A stretch of DNA of 64,000 nucleotides. Origin: Acanthaster planci. Taxonomy: Eukaryota > Echinodermata > Asteroidea > Valvatida > Acanthasteridae. Of the stretch, positions 1 through 13,700 are shown in pieces. How positions within the stretch are numbered: the first letter of the stretch is position 1; every line of letters begins with the position of its first letter. Under the pieces are notes generated by a model. That model did not search any database and was not told the origin of the DNA. It was given only the letters and a program-made list of their open reading frames with translations. Where the stretch lies: positions 314,055 through 378,054 of the forward strand of contig NW_019091545.1 of the NCBI RefSeq assembly GCF_001949145.1, in the 5' to 3' direction. A program made the translations under genes and the position numbers.

Positions 1-1
1 G

Positions 2-145
2 CACATCGACAGCAAGAGGAGAAAGGGCGAACGGGACCGGGATCGTGGCGATCACCACCGATCATCTGACTGGTCAGACCACCGGTCAGAAAGGCACCGG
101 GAGCATCGGCAAGACTCGTGGTCCAGCGGTGACCACAGCAGGTAG
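2..145 (+). CDS. 3' terminal coding exon of an Arg/Ser/His-rich protein (5' partial)
   Basis: Reading from base 2, an open frame runs to a TAG at 143-145 and encodes 47 residues dominated by Arg, Asp, His, Ser and Glu, with RDRDRG-like and SERHREHR-like runs. Such low-complexity charged tails are typical of splicing-associated or other nuclear RNA-binding proteins; that role is inferred from composition only. The exon is cut by the window edge, so neither its start nor the conserved domains of the protein can be seen. The alternative forward frame stops earlier, at about base 69, and the composition bias supports this frame. The exact family is not recognised. Confidence 0.55.
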   Translation, partial: HIDSKRRKGERDRDRGDHHRSSDWSDHRSERHREHRQDSWSSGDHSR

Positions 146-3100
146 CCATGGCTTCCTCACCAGCTTGTGCGCCCCTCCATTTTTATTGTTGCAGTACCCA
201 TCTGTCTTGACCAAGGCCCGCCTGTCCAGGCTGATCATCCTCTGACTAAACCTCCCGGAGGCCCTCTGAACACAAAGCACTCCTGAAGGATTGCTGGTGT
301 GCTAAAAATTAGGATGCTACCATTCATGACCTCATAAATGCATCACAGGCTTGGCGGCCAATCACGATGCTACTTTTGGACTTGGAGTTGATGTCATCTA
401 ATCAGCCTGCTCTGGCAGATCGTGGTAGCTGGACGAAAAAGTCTTTGTGATTTGTAAATTTTCAGTCGCATACAGGTTAATATCAGTGGAGACGGTGAAC
501 CATACCAAACCGTTTGAGAGGAGATGTGTAACAGGTTTAAGATTCATGTTGTAATCATTGTCTTAACTGTATCCAGATGATAGTGACCTTTAACCTTTAA
601 GCAGTTCAACATGCAGAGCTTGTTCAAATATTTTTGTAAGTTTTGAAGTATGCCTTGGCCAGCAGACGCATCAAATGCCACCTCAGCTACTAAGCCTTGT
701 GTGTATTCCTTTGCTAAAGTACATGCTGTTGTACTAAATGTTTGGAATTGTTCTTGCATTTATTTTACTTACACAAAAAATAAGCAATAATGGTGTCGTT
801 TAGTCAAAATGTGTCCAAGAAAATAATCACCAGCTCATTTCAGGCATTGCTCACTGTACATTTCAGCCATGTTTCCTTATTTTTCTTTTCCTCCCACTTG
901 ATTTCATTGGGAAACTCGAATGTTCATGGAAATCTTCAAGGAGATAGCCCTTCCAACTTGCCATATGTCTCATCACTTATATCGAATTAGTATCAGAATG
1001 ACCGGAAGCTTAGATTAATTCAAATACTGTGTAAACGGTAGCAATGAAAAATCAAAGGGAGTGAAAATGAAATACTTTATCGTACAGTATCTGCTTAATA
1101 TTTTTGGTCGCGAGAGGGTGTGGTGGGGACATGGCCCAGACACCAGATGGGCGTGGCTTATTAGGGATAAGGGGATGGCATTTGTTCTACGTAGCAGCTA
1201 GTGCTGTTGGATAAAATTGCAACATTTTGAGTTTTGGCTTGAAATTTGGCAAATGGCGTTATAAGCGTCACTGCTTGCGAGCAACTTAATATTTTTTGTT
1301 TATGTTGTAAATCCATATTTTTATGTAATATATAATATATGAAGGAGCATTATTTAATAAGAAATTAAAAGAAAAAGAACTCAACATCCACCTTTTTTAT
1401 GGTAACATCCCAGCATTGGAATATTTGGCCGTGAGGTATGTCGTTAAGGAGATATGGTTTTTTTGCAATTAATTTCCAAACACAAGAATTACCATGATTG
1501 AAGGCACACCCAGTATTCAAACTACATGTGGTCCTACTCAGACAAATGTGGGAATGGATCGGCGCAGTCTTAAAAGTATTCCATTCCCTGTTTTTGTTCC
1601 AAAGCATACTGGATCCTTGTTTGACAGCTAACATCTTGAAGATCTTCATTCAATGGGGCGGGAATAAACAGAAGACTCGGAAAATGAAAGAATGATACAG
1701 TAGTAACCAACATCCTCCCGTGATTTGAAATGTGATCAAAGTTTATGGACTGACTTTGTACAGAAAGTAAATTTGTTGGTTACGCTTCCTTGATTCCAGA
1801 TCAGGAAAGTCTCACTGTTAATTAATAGCATTCTTCCGAACAAAGAAAGTAGGACACTTCCTGCCCAAGCTTCTTGTCTGAAGGACCTTGGAGTATGGCA
1901 CAAAGATTTAGTGTGCCATATCACTGTGGTTCAGAGGAGTGTAATTCTGAGAAGAACATCTCAACTCAGTGTCAGGAACACAGACTGGGAAAAACCCTCA
2001 TGTTGTGGCTGATGCCTCGAGAGTCAACTGAATGGGTGTCCCCCGTGGAAAAAGGGAATAATTTCTATTCTTACAAGGTAGTTTTCTCAGTGATGCAGAT
2101 AACACCAATGTAATTGGAGGTTAAAGGGTATCGTGTTAAAGGGTATTTTTTAAGGGGGGGATTGGACAGTGTCATAAGATTGGAGTCACATACTTGAGTT
2201 AGAAAACACAGGTTGAGTATCAGGTAACTGCAGGAGTAGTCTCCTTTTCTTAATGTACTTGCAGGTGTTATTCTTGTCACAGTTTTATTTCTCAGATTTT
2301 CACACCTAGGCTTCTCTGTAAAAGACTTTTCCAGATGTCACACTTGTTTTACTAGTTTGTTGAAACCCAACCGTTGGCCAATCTCAAAAACACAAACATG
2401 CCACACAATCGTGATGCCCAACAATATGTATGGAGTGACTGAACCGATGTTTCCATATCATACCTGTTGTCTTTAAGGGGCGGAGTCAAAATATATAAGT
2501 GGGTGTCACCCTTTTTTTTAAGTGTGTGAAGCTACATTGTAAGGAACAAACCTGCTCAATTAATTGTCACATGATCATGTAAGAAGTGCTTAAGGTTTTT
2601 TAAGCACTGGAAGATAAAATATCTATACATGATATAAAATTGTTCAATAAAGAGAAAACTGTGAATTTATTGAATTTGAAATGTGGATTATTAAACGCAT
2701 TTTGTTGCCATTTGTGTACGTTGGAGATATTTGTATTGGGATTGGCATGCAATGTCACAAAGTTCAATTCTGGTGTTCCATCAGTAATTTTTCGATACTC
2801 TCATAAAACAAATCCCTGCTATGGCTTTTGAACAGTAAACTAATAAAGGTATCTCTCATGGGGAATTTGATTTCAGGTTGGAAATCATGCTTGTTTGTAT
2901 TTAACTGTAGACAGATGAAGCCAATGTTAAAGAAGGTCTGGCTAAGTGGCTTACCCAAATAAATACTTTTTTCCTTTCCTTCCATTTGCTTATTTCTCAC
3001 AATTTTCTTTAATTTGACAATTCCATGTCTTGTATTTCCAGAGTTGGACTCCTGCTCTTTGTAAGTTTTTCTGTAAATATTAATGCCTATGTAAAAACTT

Positions 3101-4098
3101 CATTCTAGATTATAATGTAAGATCATTACAGCATTTATTGTGAAATCTGTCCAAGAAAAATGGGGGACTTTTTGCTACAAAAATGACAATAAACAGTGTT
3201 GTCTTCATATTTCATGTTGCCCTGAGAATATGAACTTCTGAAGTAGTCTGGTGTCTTAGATATGATGTACAAAGGTGAAATGATAAGTTATCAGATTTTT
3301 ATTAACTTTAAAGAAATTCTTATATGTTAATGTAGGGGTTTCTGTGATAATTATATTTAAGTGCGCCACGGTTGGGAAGTGGGAACACACAACTCAACCG
3401 AAGTTGCGCTCAAGTTCTGACTGGCCTAACTCTGCTCGTTTAATTTCGGACTAAGTTTCATGACACTGAAATTGTTCACAAAGGTTCAACAACCTGTATT
3501 ATGACAGGCAATTAACTGATTGAATTTGAAGTTTTTCAACAAAGAGGTTTGGTAACTGCATGCGGCAAGTCGAGGGAAACATCAAAGTGCACGCCACTTC
3601 AAACTCAATATTGATAACAATTAAAAATTGCTGAATATTTTGATTTTGGTATACCTTTCACGTTTTCATGAACTTATGATCATAGCCTTTTTATATTTTG
3701 CCAGTCTATGGACTTGATCTCCTTTATCTTGCCAAAAGTTTGTATTTTTTGACATTTTCGTTTTCAGTAGGGGGGGCTGTTGACTACCCATTAGCCGCTT
3801 CCACAGGCTTTCAGCCGCAGCACGTCAAGTAACTACGTATGTGTGCTGAGAGCACATATAGTACATGTACATGCGGCATGGACTAGTGCAGAACTATTTA
3901 TAGAGGGCGCTACAATAAAATGCGATACTGAGGAGTACACTTCAGTTATGCAAATAATTAATTCTACGATGACATCTGTGAGTTTCAAACAGCCTGATCT
4001 GAGGATTTTTATGAAAATGCTCTGTGACAGGACTTGCCGAAAATATGCTAACAAAATATTTAGTATTCTTATATAATTGAACTTCCTTAACATCGCAA
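146..4098 (+). other. Probable long 3' UTR and intergenic DNA
   Basis: No exon with homology is visible in these 3.95 kb. Candidate polyadenylation signals AATAAA on + lie at 2646-2651 and 3188-3193, so the preceding Arg/Ser-rich gene may have a 3' UTR of about 2.5-3 kb. One AGAGGGCGCT motif lies at 3902-3911, just upstream of the tRNA gene. Confidence 0.4.
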
Positions 4099-4180
4099 GT
4101 AGTCGTGGCCGAGCGGTTAAGGCGATAGACTAGAAATCTATTGGGGTCTCCCCGCGCAGGTTCGAATCCTGCCGACTACG
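4099..4180 (+). tRNA. tRNA-Ser (anticodon AGA)
   Basis: A complete 82-nt type II tRNA. The acceptor strand at 4099-4105 pairs with 4173-4179 (7 bp, all Watson-Crick) and base 4180 is the discriminator G. The D-arm contains the A box TGGCCGAGCGG (4106-4116). The anticodon stem encloses a CTAGAAA loop whose central triplet AGA reads UCU. A long variable arm of GGGG/CCCC type is typical of serine tRNAs. The T-arm contains the B box GGTTCGAATCC (4159-4169). There is no intron and CCA is not encoded. Both internal promoter boxes are intact, so the gene should be transcribed by RNA polymerase III. Confidence 0.96.
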
Positions 4181-4183
4181 ATA

Positions 4184-4189
4184 TTTTTT
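4184..4189 (+). terminator. Pol III T-run terminator of tRNA-Ser
   Basis: A run of six T residues begins four bases after the discriminator base, which is the usual Pol III termination signal. Confidence 0.8.
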
Positions 4190-4749
4190 AAAAATTCATT
4201 TAATATTTATATTAGTCCTTTTTTGTGAATATCCCCATTTTTTTTTAAATTCAGAAGTTTTATTTTCATGATTGCTTTTTTAAATTGCTTGCCGTGATTT
4301 ACACGTCGGGCATCATGATTGTCTTTGCAATCGTTATATGGTTAGCAATGGTTTTACAAGAAAATTTGTATGCGAAAACCAATTACATGAAGCCAGTACT
4401 TAAATAAGTAGCTGTACAATTTACATACTGGAGAAAACACAACAGAAAATTATAAACAATTTATTTTAAGTGCATATACAGTGCTTTTATGTGCAGGGAT
4501 GATGCAATAGTCAGATATTGATTTCCTACCAATCGTGCGGATCACATCACATTCCTCACTGTACGTATACATTTCATTGAACATCCTAGCCACACACGTC
4601 CACACGTGTACTGTACATGTACACTGTACAGGGTGCATACGTACGTTTTTTAACAATATGCCATGTTAAGCAGAGCAGCGGTACTTCTCACTACAAAACG
4701 AGGCGTGGTTTGGAACAGCTTGCTCACGAAATACCTCTCTTCCGGAAAA

Positions 4750-7700
4750 ATGGCTGGACTAGGTAAGAATCTGTTATTATCTTGTGAATGCTACAGTAAC
4801 ATTTAGATGAATATACGGGGTGATTACCCTGCGCCGAAGAAGATCTTAAGGCCCGAAACAACTAAACACTCATCATGCTCACATTCATAATCATAGGTTT
4901 CCTTCATGTTGCAGCCTAAACACGCGGAGGACAGACCTTGACTATCGCCTTGCAGCTCTTGGTGGCTTCTAAGTTCTAACATTAATCGTCAGTGGTTTCA
5001 ATTCTTTTTATCTTGATGTTGATACCACCACTTACAGTATTTAGTAAGGTACTGTTGATTAAATTTAGGACCTCCTTCCTGTTCAGAACAAAAACGTAAA
5101 AAAACCTAGCCCAAGGACATGAAGGATTCAGTGTACAGCTAACTAACTGGCTAAAATCTACCTCAGTTTGGATGCCAGTCTTCCTTTCACCAGGCACTGT
5201 CCAACCTGGGCTAGCTAAAATAATACTCTGAGTCAAATATTAGATAACATTGCACATGTAGAACTAAAAACATTTGACAGCGGGCAGACATGACAGATTT
5301 AATTTTGTTCAAAGGGTGAAGAGTTTTGATATAGGCCCATATCATGCCTATATGGGAAAATATGTGACATTTGAAAACAAGATGACTAGTCGTCAATCGT
5401 TCTTTGGAGCCTGCGCTACTTCCATCATCCTTCATCCGTTGGATTGGCTGATGATGAGGCCTATTACTAGGGTTAATATAAACCTGTGACTTGTAAAGTC
5501 ATAACAACGAACAGGAGAGAGCATTTTTTCTTGAATATTACTGCCAGTTTCAACAAATACATAGTGGATTTACAATTCCCAAGGTTCTTAGTTGAACCTG
5601 CGTCTGTGGATTATTTCACAGCTGTCGTATATAAAGGCTTAAAAGGTTGTGGCTATGTCAGATATGCGTTTCAAACAGTGTGGTATTAAGATAATATACA
5701 GTCATTTTTAAAGGCTGGGAAAATTTTGTTTTATTTTAAAACTGCCTATTGTGCATTTCAACTTCAGCAGAGAAAATGAACTTCAGTCTTACTGCTTGTT
5801 AATCATAAAATGTTGCATCAGAGTTACCAACTATATAAGTAGAGGTCGCATGCCAAATGTCAACAGTTTTTTGTTGTTGTGAATTGATGGTATCCTCTCA
5901 TACTCATAATTTGTGGATTGAATTTGTTATTGATTTTGGTTGACAGGAGCAAAGATGGAGCGATTGTACATCTCTGAAAAAGGAGATGATGAAACCGGAG
6001 ATGGTACGGAGCAAAAACCGCTCAAGACGCTCCTTAAGGTGAAAGCTCATCATGTGACATAAATGAGTTTTATTTCTGACCTCATCAATTGGACTCAGTT
6101 TGACTTTCTGCCAAATGAGCTTCCCATTCTCTTTAAGCAGGTGCTTCCAAAACATTGAAAATGATGAAAGTAACAAAGAATAGCATCGATTTTGAAGGTT
6201 GATTGAGGATCATTGCTACGCTGTGGCCACACATTCCTCTCGTACCAAAATTCCATGGAAGAAAAAAAAGGTTGCATCCTGACTCCACTTCAGCAGTCGT
6301 GTACAAAGTCTATGGGGAGTGAAGAGAATTTTCCAAGTATTTCCTAACAACATTGGAAAATGTTTCTCAGTCCACAATTCATGTCTTTCCAGCATTTCTG
6401 TAATGACTGACTTTTATTGAGATGATATATGATGAGAAAAGTGGAGTCAGGATGCAACATTTTAGCCTCCATGTATTTGTGCTCATTCCAATGAAAAGAA
6501 GTCATGTGATTTGTGCTAATTTGCAGCCAATAATTCGATACAATGTCATCCAGAGTTCCTGCAAGGACCTATTAGGATTAGAGCTTTTGTAGCACATGTA
6601 CGTTGGATGGGTACTTGTGTCATGACTGATAGTTGGCCCAAACCTTTTCCACATTAATGCATGCATGTATTGTTTACCAGTTGACATGTTTTGTGAACAA
6701 GCTTGTGTAGGAAACCCTTGTTGCTAGGGGAGTATCACTTCACCTGCAGAAAAAGTGTTGACATTTTTGGTTGAACTTTCTTGCAAGACATGGGATTTGT
6801 GTCATATATTTTGTGTTTCCTACATTGTAGGCTATGCATATTTCTGGTGGTGAACCCTTCCCACAATTCCTGAGTGATGCTAAGGATAAAGACAAGGTGA
6901 GGTCAAAGGTCACAGCCACCTTTCAAGTAAGGCCCATGTCCAAATGAACTGGCTACGGCTGACAGTAATACACATGGCTATGGGAAATAGTTGCAGCCGC
7001 TAGCTAACGGTTTCCCACAGGAGCATGTGTGATTCTTAGCCATAGCTGCACCATGTGGATGCCACTGAATTAGTTGCAGATATAATGTGGGCCAAGTGAG
7101 CATTGTGAGAAATGCACAGCCAAGTATTTTGTCACCAGTGACACCATCAATCTTAACCTTCTCACACCCTTTCAAAATCCACCGGGAGGTTTTTGGGGAT
7201 GTCAGGGAACAAAGAATACACCATTAGATTCCATCAGTGGTTTCCAGAGGAATATTTTAAAGGAATTGGAGAGCCATTGGGACAGTGTGCCCTGGAAGTT
7301 TGGATCAAGAATGATGAGGGAAATTATTCTTGTTTCATTGTCACAACTTCACTCCAGCAATGGGAAGAGGTATCCCAAGCTCAGCGGAAAAAAGCCTTCA
7401 AAGTTTTTCAGCGGGACCAGAAGAAGAATGAGGAGAAGGAGAGGAGAGAGGTAAAGTGATTAGACTCCAGTGGGATTCTAACCTGACACGCCTGAGAAGA
7501 CTGTCATGAGGCTCTACTGACCGTATTATCCGGCAACATTGCGTTGCTGTTTGTACTTTATACATGGCAAGAGTTATTTGTCAAAACCATGAAACCTGTG
7601 TGTGGTCAGTGGTCAGGTATCCTACCTGATGTCGATACTCATAGTTACTGCCAGATTCAAACTTGCCATCTGTAGCATGTAACAATGGTCCACCCGACTA

Positions 7701-10700
7701 GACTAGAATCAGAAATTGTATTCATGTACTTTCCGTGAGCTGTTAACTTTTATGATGAGTTTGACCAATAAGGCTATTTATTTTGTGTGGTTCTTTTGCA
7801 GGCAGAGGACAGGGAGAGGAGAGAGAAGAACCTTGAAGAAGCTAAAAAGATCACTATCTCAGAGGATCCCAGTCTGCCTGCGGCCAAGAGGGTAGGTTTC
7901 CATGGCAACAGATACCATCTGTTCTGCTTGGATGAAATAAGAAATAATCAGCCCCTACGTGAGCTTTCCCCCATTCTCACAGAATGATCCATATGCAGCC
8001 AAGGTCACCTTTTTGTTTGTTTGAGTTTTGTTTTCTCGTTTGAGAAATTTTACTGGGCCAGTGATGGTGAAGTTTCATCTCGAATGATTACAGATTTTGA
8101 TCAAAGATGGTACCACTAACCGTGACCAGCGGGTTAAAGTACAAGGCTGGGTGCATCGCCTACGCAGGCAAGGTGAGGGACGGATCCAAACTTTTCACAG
8201 GTCTTTGTTGGAATGCTACATGGAGCCTAGCTTATTGCCAGCTGAAATAGATTGTTTAGGATTTAGCATCTTGCCCAAACCAATCCACATTATGAGCGTT
8301 GAGGGTAACAAGTTTTGGACATACAACCTGACTTACGTGTTACTCACATCGACAGGTTTTGATGCATGAAATATTGTGAAAGTGTATTCTTATCTTTGGT
8401 TTTGTTTTTCCTTCCAAAGGCAAGAATCTAATGTTTATTGTGTTGAGGGATGGAACCAGCTTTCTCCAGTGTGTTCTGAATGACAAACTGGTATGCTGCA
8501 GTTGTTTATATCTTTGGACATTACGTCTCAAAAGTGTTTGGAAGATTTGTTTAAAAGCATGAATAACCTGTTAAAGTTTGTGAAGGAGAAAATTTAATTG
8601 ATTGTGACGTTTGTAAGTAAACAGTATTGTCTAAATCAAAGTATTACTTGAAGCCACATCTTTGCATTGAATATTGCTATCATCCCTTCACTGATTGGTA
8701 ATACTTTCATCCTCTTTGTTGGACTTTCCTTTAGTCAACACTTTCCCCTTAAGGTCATTGAAGTTGTGTATTTTTACCAGTACGTAACCTTTTCTTATCT
8801 TGAACAGTGTCAGACGTACAATGCTCTCATCTTGTCAACGGAGAGTACCGTAGCACTTTATGGAGTCATCAAAGTTCTACCTGAAGGCAAGACTGTGAGT
8901 TTTTATTGGCTGTTCTCTTTCCATCAATGCCAGAGGTTTCATTTATTATCATGTGCGGGCTGGTGTTTTTTTACACCCTCCTCTGGAGATGAAACAGCAT
9001 TATTTGTTTGCTGTTCTCATTCCAGCAACCTTTAGGAGATCATAGACTATTATGTGATGTCTCAAAATTGCTTAATATGTCTCCTGGTGGGGATAGAATA
9101 GCCTGCTGGAATTTGCAGCTGTTCTCATTCCAACAGGCACCAAGAGGCCTCAAGTCTTTAAATGATTGGAATATTTCTCTTGTTGGGGATACAATAGCCT
9201 TATGGTGTTTGCTGCTCTCATTCCAACAGGCACCAGGAGGCCATGAATTATCCTGTGACTACTGGGAGTTGATTGGTGCAGCACCAGCAGGTGGGGCAGA
9301 TAATCTCGTCAACGAGGTAAACACTCTCAAAGTTTATGCTCAATCTCATTTAAACTTAGTATATGACAAAAGCAGTCAACTAGGACGCATTCTTTTGGTG
9401 AATATTCAAACCACCGATATGCAATGTACTTGTGAAGTGTGGAGAGTGGCTGCCAAATAGGAGTGACATCAACTGACCAAGCAATTGTTTGTGTGTAGGA
9501 ATCCCACATTGATGTTCAGTTGGACCAGCGGCACATGATGATGAGAGGAGACACGGTAAGTGATATAGTGACACACAGAGTAATAGACCCCCACACATAC
9601 CCCAAGGAAAGGGGTATTTATATAAGGCCATACCAACTGTTTCTCAGGTTTATGTTTTTTTTACACCACAAGTTTACATTGTTCAAGAAAACAACAGTCT
9701 CTCTTTTGTTAGTTTATCATGTTAACTGTTACATGGTCTTTCTCTGAATATTTAAAGTGTGTGCATAACTTTGCATAATTTTAAATACTAAGCAACATGA
9801 GTCTGAATAATTTCTTACACAGCTGTCCAAGATAATGAAAGTCAGGTCCACTGTCTCACAATGGTAAGTGAAATTTATGCAAAATTCATGAATTCGAACT
9901 CATCATAAGATATCGTATAAGACAGTTTTTCAGAATAACTTGTATAATGTTAAAGGGTTTTTCTGGGACATTGCAGCCTTGAATGCTTGGCCATATATTA
10001 CCGATGTATTTTTGTGAATACTAAATTAACCATTATTTTTGCATTCTCTGTTTGCCAGTTTCCGGGACCATTATTTTAGCCATGGGTACCACGAGGTAAG
10101 CAAACCTGTAACATCATCGAATAACAGACTGACTAGGTCAAAAAGAGCAGAAAAACGGACCTGAAAAGGAGATGACTCACCTGTCTGAACTTTTGAAGTC
10201 AATATGCCCTTCTGAGTATCTTCAGAAAAGTTTTAAAGAATGTCATTCCAGTTTTGTCATCACCAAACTGAACATGAAAATGTCTCTCACAAAAATATTT
10301 TGAATCGAAGGATTTTCATGTCATTGAGTTATGGAAACAGTTTGATAAAGCCTTAGTATGTTGGCCATTAATCTCTGTCTAGAAGTGAACCAAAGTTGTC
10401 AAAGTTAGCCTGTTCAGTGTAGCAAGATCCAACGGGTCAATAACCCCAAGACCAGACAGACACAGTGTCCCTGGCCAATCAGCCAACACTGGATCCAAGA
10501 ATGATACTGTCCAATGCGACTAACTCTCTGTGCCTTCAGCGTTGGTTTGTGACATGACCACTGTTGGCTTATTTGGTTTCCACTGCTTTGTACACCTGAT
10601 GTACATTGTTTCTAAAGGCAAGATTAGATAAAACGACAAATTACGTCTCTCCTAGGTTTGCCCGCCCACCATGGTACAAACCCAAGTAGAGGGCGGTTCT

Positions 10701-13700
10701 ACCCTCTTCAAGTTTGACTTCTTTGGTGAACAGGTGAGTCAGGTCATTACCCACTTCACACTCAGCAAGGCTCTAAGAGTAAGCCAGATTTCTTGGGTTC
10801 CTTTGGCCCTCATGACACCACCTTCACTTCACTGACATTGTCTTGCGGAATATTCCTGTATCCTCCAAGATCCTTCACTGTGCAGGAAACCAATGACACA
10901 TTTGTTCTTTAACCCTCGAAACCCATGTACGTGCTAGTGGCTGGGATCTCAATCCAACCAAATCCTCCAAAAAGCTTCAAATGAAGTTTCATTTACCCAG
11001 TAATTACCCAAATCCCCTCTGATGTACTTACAGACTGCTTCCCATCTCATGTTGACATCTTCTCTGTCACTTGATCCCACCTTCAAGCCCATTCACGTCC
11101 AATTCCAATTAATCATCTTCTATCCAGGCCTACCTGACTCAGTCTTCTCAGCTCTATTTGGAGACTGCTCTCCCGTCGCTTGGTGATGTCTTCTGCATTT
11201 CTCAGTCATATCGTGCTGAGTTGTCGCGCACCAGGCGTCATCTAGCAGAGTGAGGTTTCTTCTCCCTGATATATTCATTCTTTTTTATAATGTAAACCAG
11301 GTCCTGAAAAAAAAAAGATCTGAAACATAGTTGCAAGAATTTCTCTTGAGTAAATTTTGGAAGAATGCCAAGTAAAGGTATATTTGTTTGTGAATAGATC
11401 GAAAATGAGTGGCAGGTTTGCACTGCCTTGTTTTGAAAGGGCTTGAGGTCTCTCATGAAGTGCTTAGAAGAAAATGCTATAGAGATGATGTTTCACTTTG
11501 ATAAAATGTACCTCATTGAAGGTTATGTATGTCCCCTTATTGGGGTGCAGGAGCTGTTCATAACATTAGATTTGTATAGACTTGGCTGAGTCCTTTATCC
11601 CCCAATGATTGTATACCCACATTAAGGCATAGGGCAAATTCAACGCCTTTGACCATCTGATTTTGTTTACTCTCCCGATGCAGGTATACCCACATTGAGG
11701 CAGAATGCCCATTTATCTCCTTTGATGACTTACTGAACAGAGTAGAGGACTTGATCTGTGATACTGTAGAGAGAGCACTGGCATCTCCCATTGGACCTCT
11801 CATCATGGAATTCAACCCGGTCAGTTAGAACCCCCCTCCCCTCAGAATAGACTCATCCAGCCACCACTCTTTGAAGACATTATCAAGATATTACTTTCTT
11901 TGTATTTTGGTCACATGTGTTCTTTAATTGTGGGTACGAGCATTGAGGCAACTGGCCAACTCCAGTTGAGGAGAGGAGACTTTGAAATCCTCCAAGTCAC
12001 TAAAAGCAACTCCTTTTACCCCTGTGCATAACTAGGACTTCAAGCCTCCAAAGCGTCCATTCAGGCGTATGGATTACAGTGAGGCCATCACATACCTCAA
12101 GGAACATGACATCAGAAAGGATGATGGCACCTTGTATGAATTTGGAGAGGTAATCTTTGACCTTTGAACTAACATCCATTACCTGTAAAACGTACAGTGG
12201 TTTATGCAGACGAGAAGATAAAAATATGTCTTATAACTGCCTTGATGTGGTTTTGAAAACTCTGAAAATTCACACGTGCTTTTCCTGTATTATCAGTTGA
12301 AAGACCAATCCGAGATACCAATTCTACTGCAGAGGTGCCAGTATTGAACCTGTGACTTCCAAAACCAACATATCTTTAAGATAAATCACTTGTCAACTCT
12401 CTTGGGTGGGTTTAATTCTGTTTTGTTGAGTGTACTCTCTTAGCAACTCCCCTTTCCAGGAGTTCCGTCTTTGGATTAAAAAATGCCTGAGGTTGTTGCC
12501 TGTTGCTGTATGTCAGTACTGAATATTGGATGTTACTTTTAAGCAGTGAGATTTTATATCAGCACTTTGCAGTCCATGTTGCCTGAGACCACACAAGACA
12601 AATTTCTCAAATGAGCTTGCTCAGATTGGCTAGCTGGTTCACATAAACCGGCTGGGACTGAAATAAACTTTCATTTCCCTCAAAGCTTTCTTTAGCTTGG
12701 CAAGAATTGCAGTTTTTTTTTTCTGGCCAATTGGAAAAAACTAAGCAGGAAATAATTCAAATCCTTCCGTTTGATGTCTGTCATTGCCAGGACATTCCTG
12801 AAGCTCCAGAGAGGAAGATGACAGACCAGCTCAATGAGGTAAATGTCCAGATGGCTACTTCAAGTTTACATGCATCAGACGACCAAAGCCTGCTGCATGT
12901 TTCATGTGAATACAGAGCACATGTGACACACTGAAACTGAACTGGTAGCAATGAGTCAATATCACAAAGTGGCAGTTGGTAAAGAGTCGTGTCACAGGAG
13001 GCCATGGTTATGGATCAATTGACATGTATATTGGCCTTGCTTGGAAGCCATAGTTCTAAGATTCATCTCTGTTTTGCTGAGCTATATTTTCCAAAGCTCT
13101 TCACCTATTGCAGTTTGGTACACGACCTTCTAGACGACTTTTATCTTAATTAATTTGACCTTTATTATTGCAGCCTATCTTACTTTGCCGATTTCCAGCT
13201 GAGATCAAGTCCTTCTACATGCAGCGATGCCCTGAGGATCGTAGGTTGACCGAGTCGGCAAGTACCTGTCCTTATCTATTGTTCCTCACTTACCAACCCA
13301 ATCTATTACCTAGTACTCTGCCTTTTGGGCTAGTTGCTTGTTGGTCAGTCTGTCTGTCTAATCTGTTGGGTCACATTGCTTCATGGCATCCCCTGCAGGT
13401 TGATGTGCTGATGCCCAATGTGGGTGAGATTGTAGGAGGCTCCATGAGGATATGGGACTACGAAGAGTTGTTGGCTGCTTACAAGTCTGCTGGCATTGAC
13501 CCCACACCTTACTATTGGTACACCGACCAGGTAACAATGACTTCCAATGAGTTGTACATGATCTTGGCAAGCCTCTCGTACAAGCTTTTTTGTACACTGC
13601 TTTCTGGAAATGGTGCTGTATTCGTGACTTGGAATTAACATAGGAATTTAGAGAAACTGGCCTGGAAGGAAAATGATTGCAGTTGACATCAGTTGTACTG

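Noticed and set aside
11932-11965. A third copy of the NARS1 exon 15 start in intron 15 (CATTGAGGCAACTGGCC)
   Set aside because: Only a short core is shared; similarity is too weak by eye to separate from chance.
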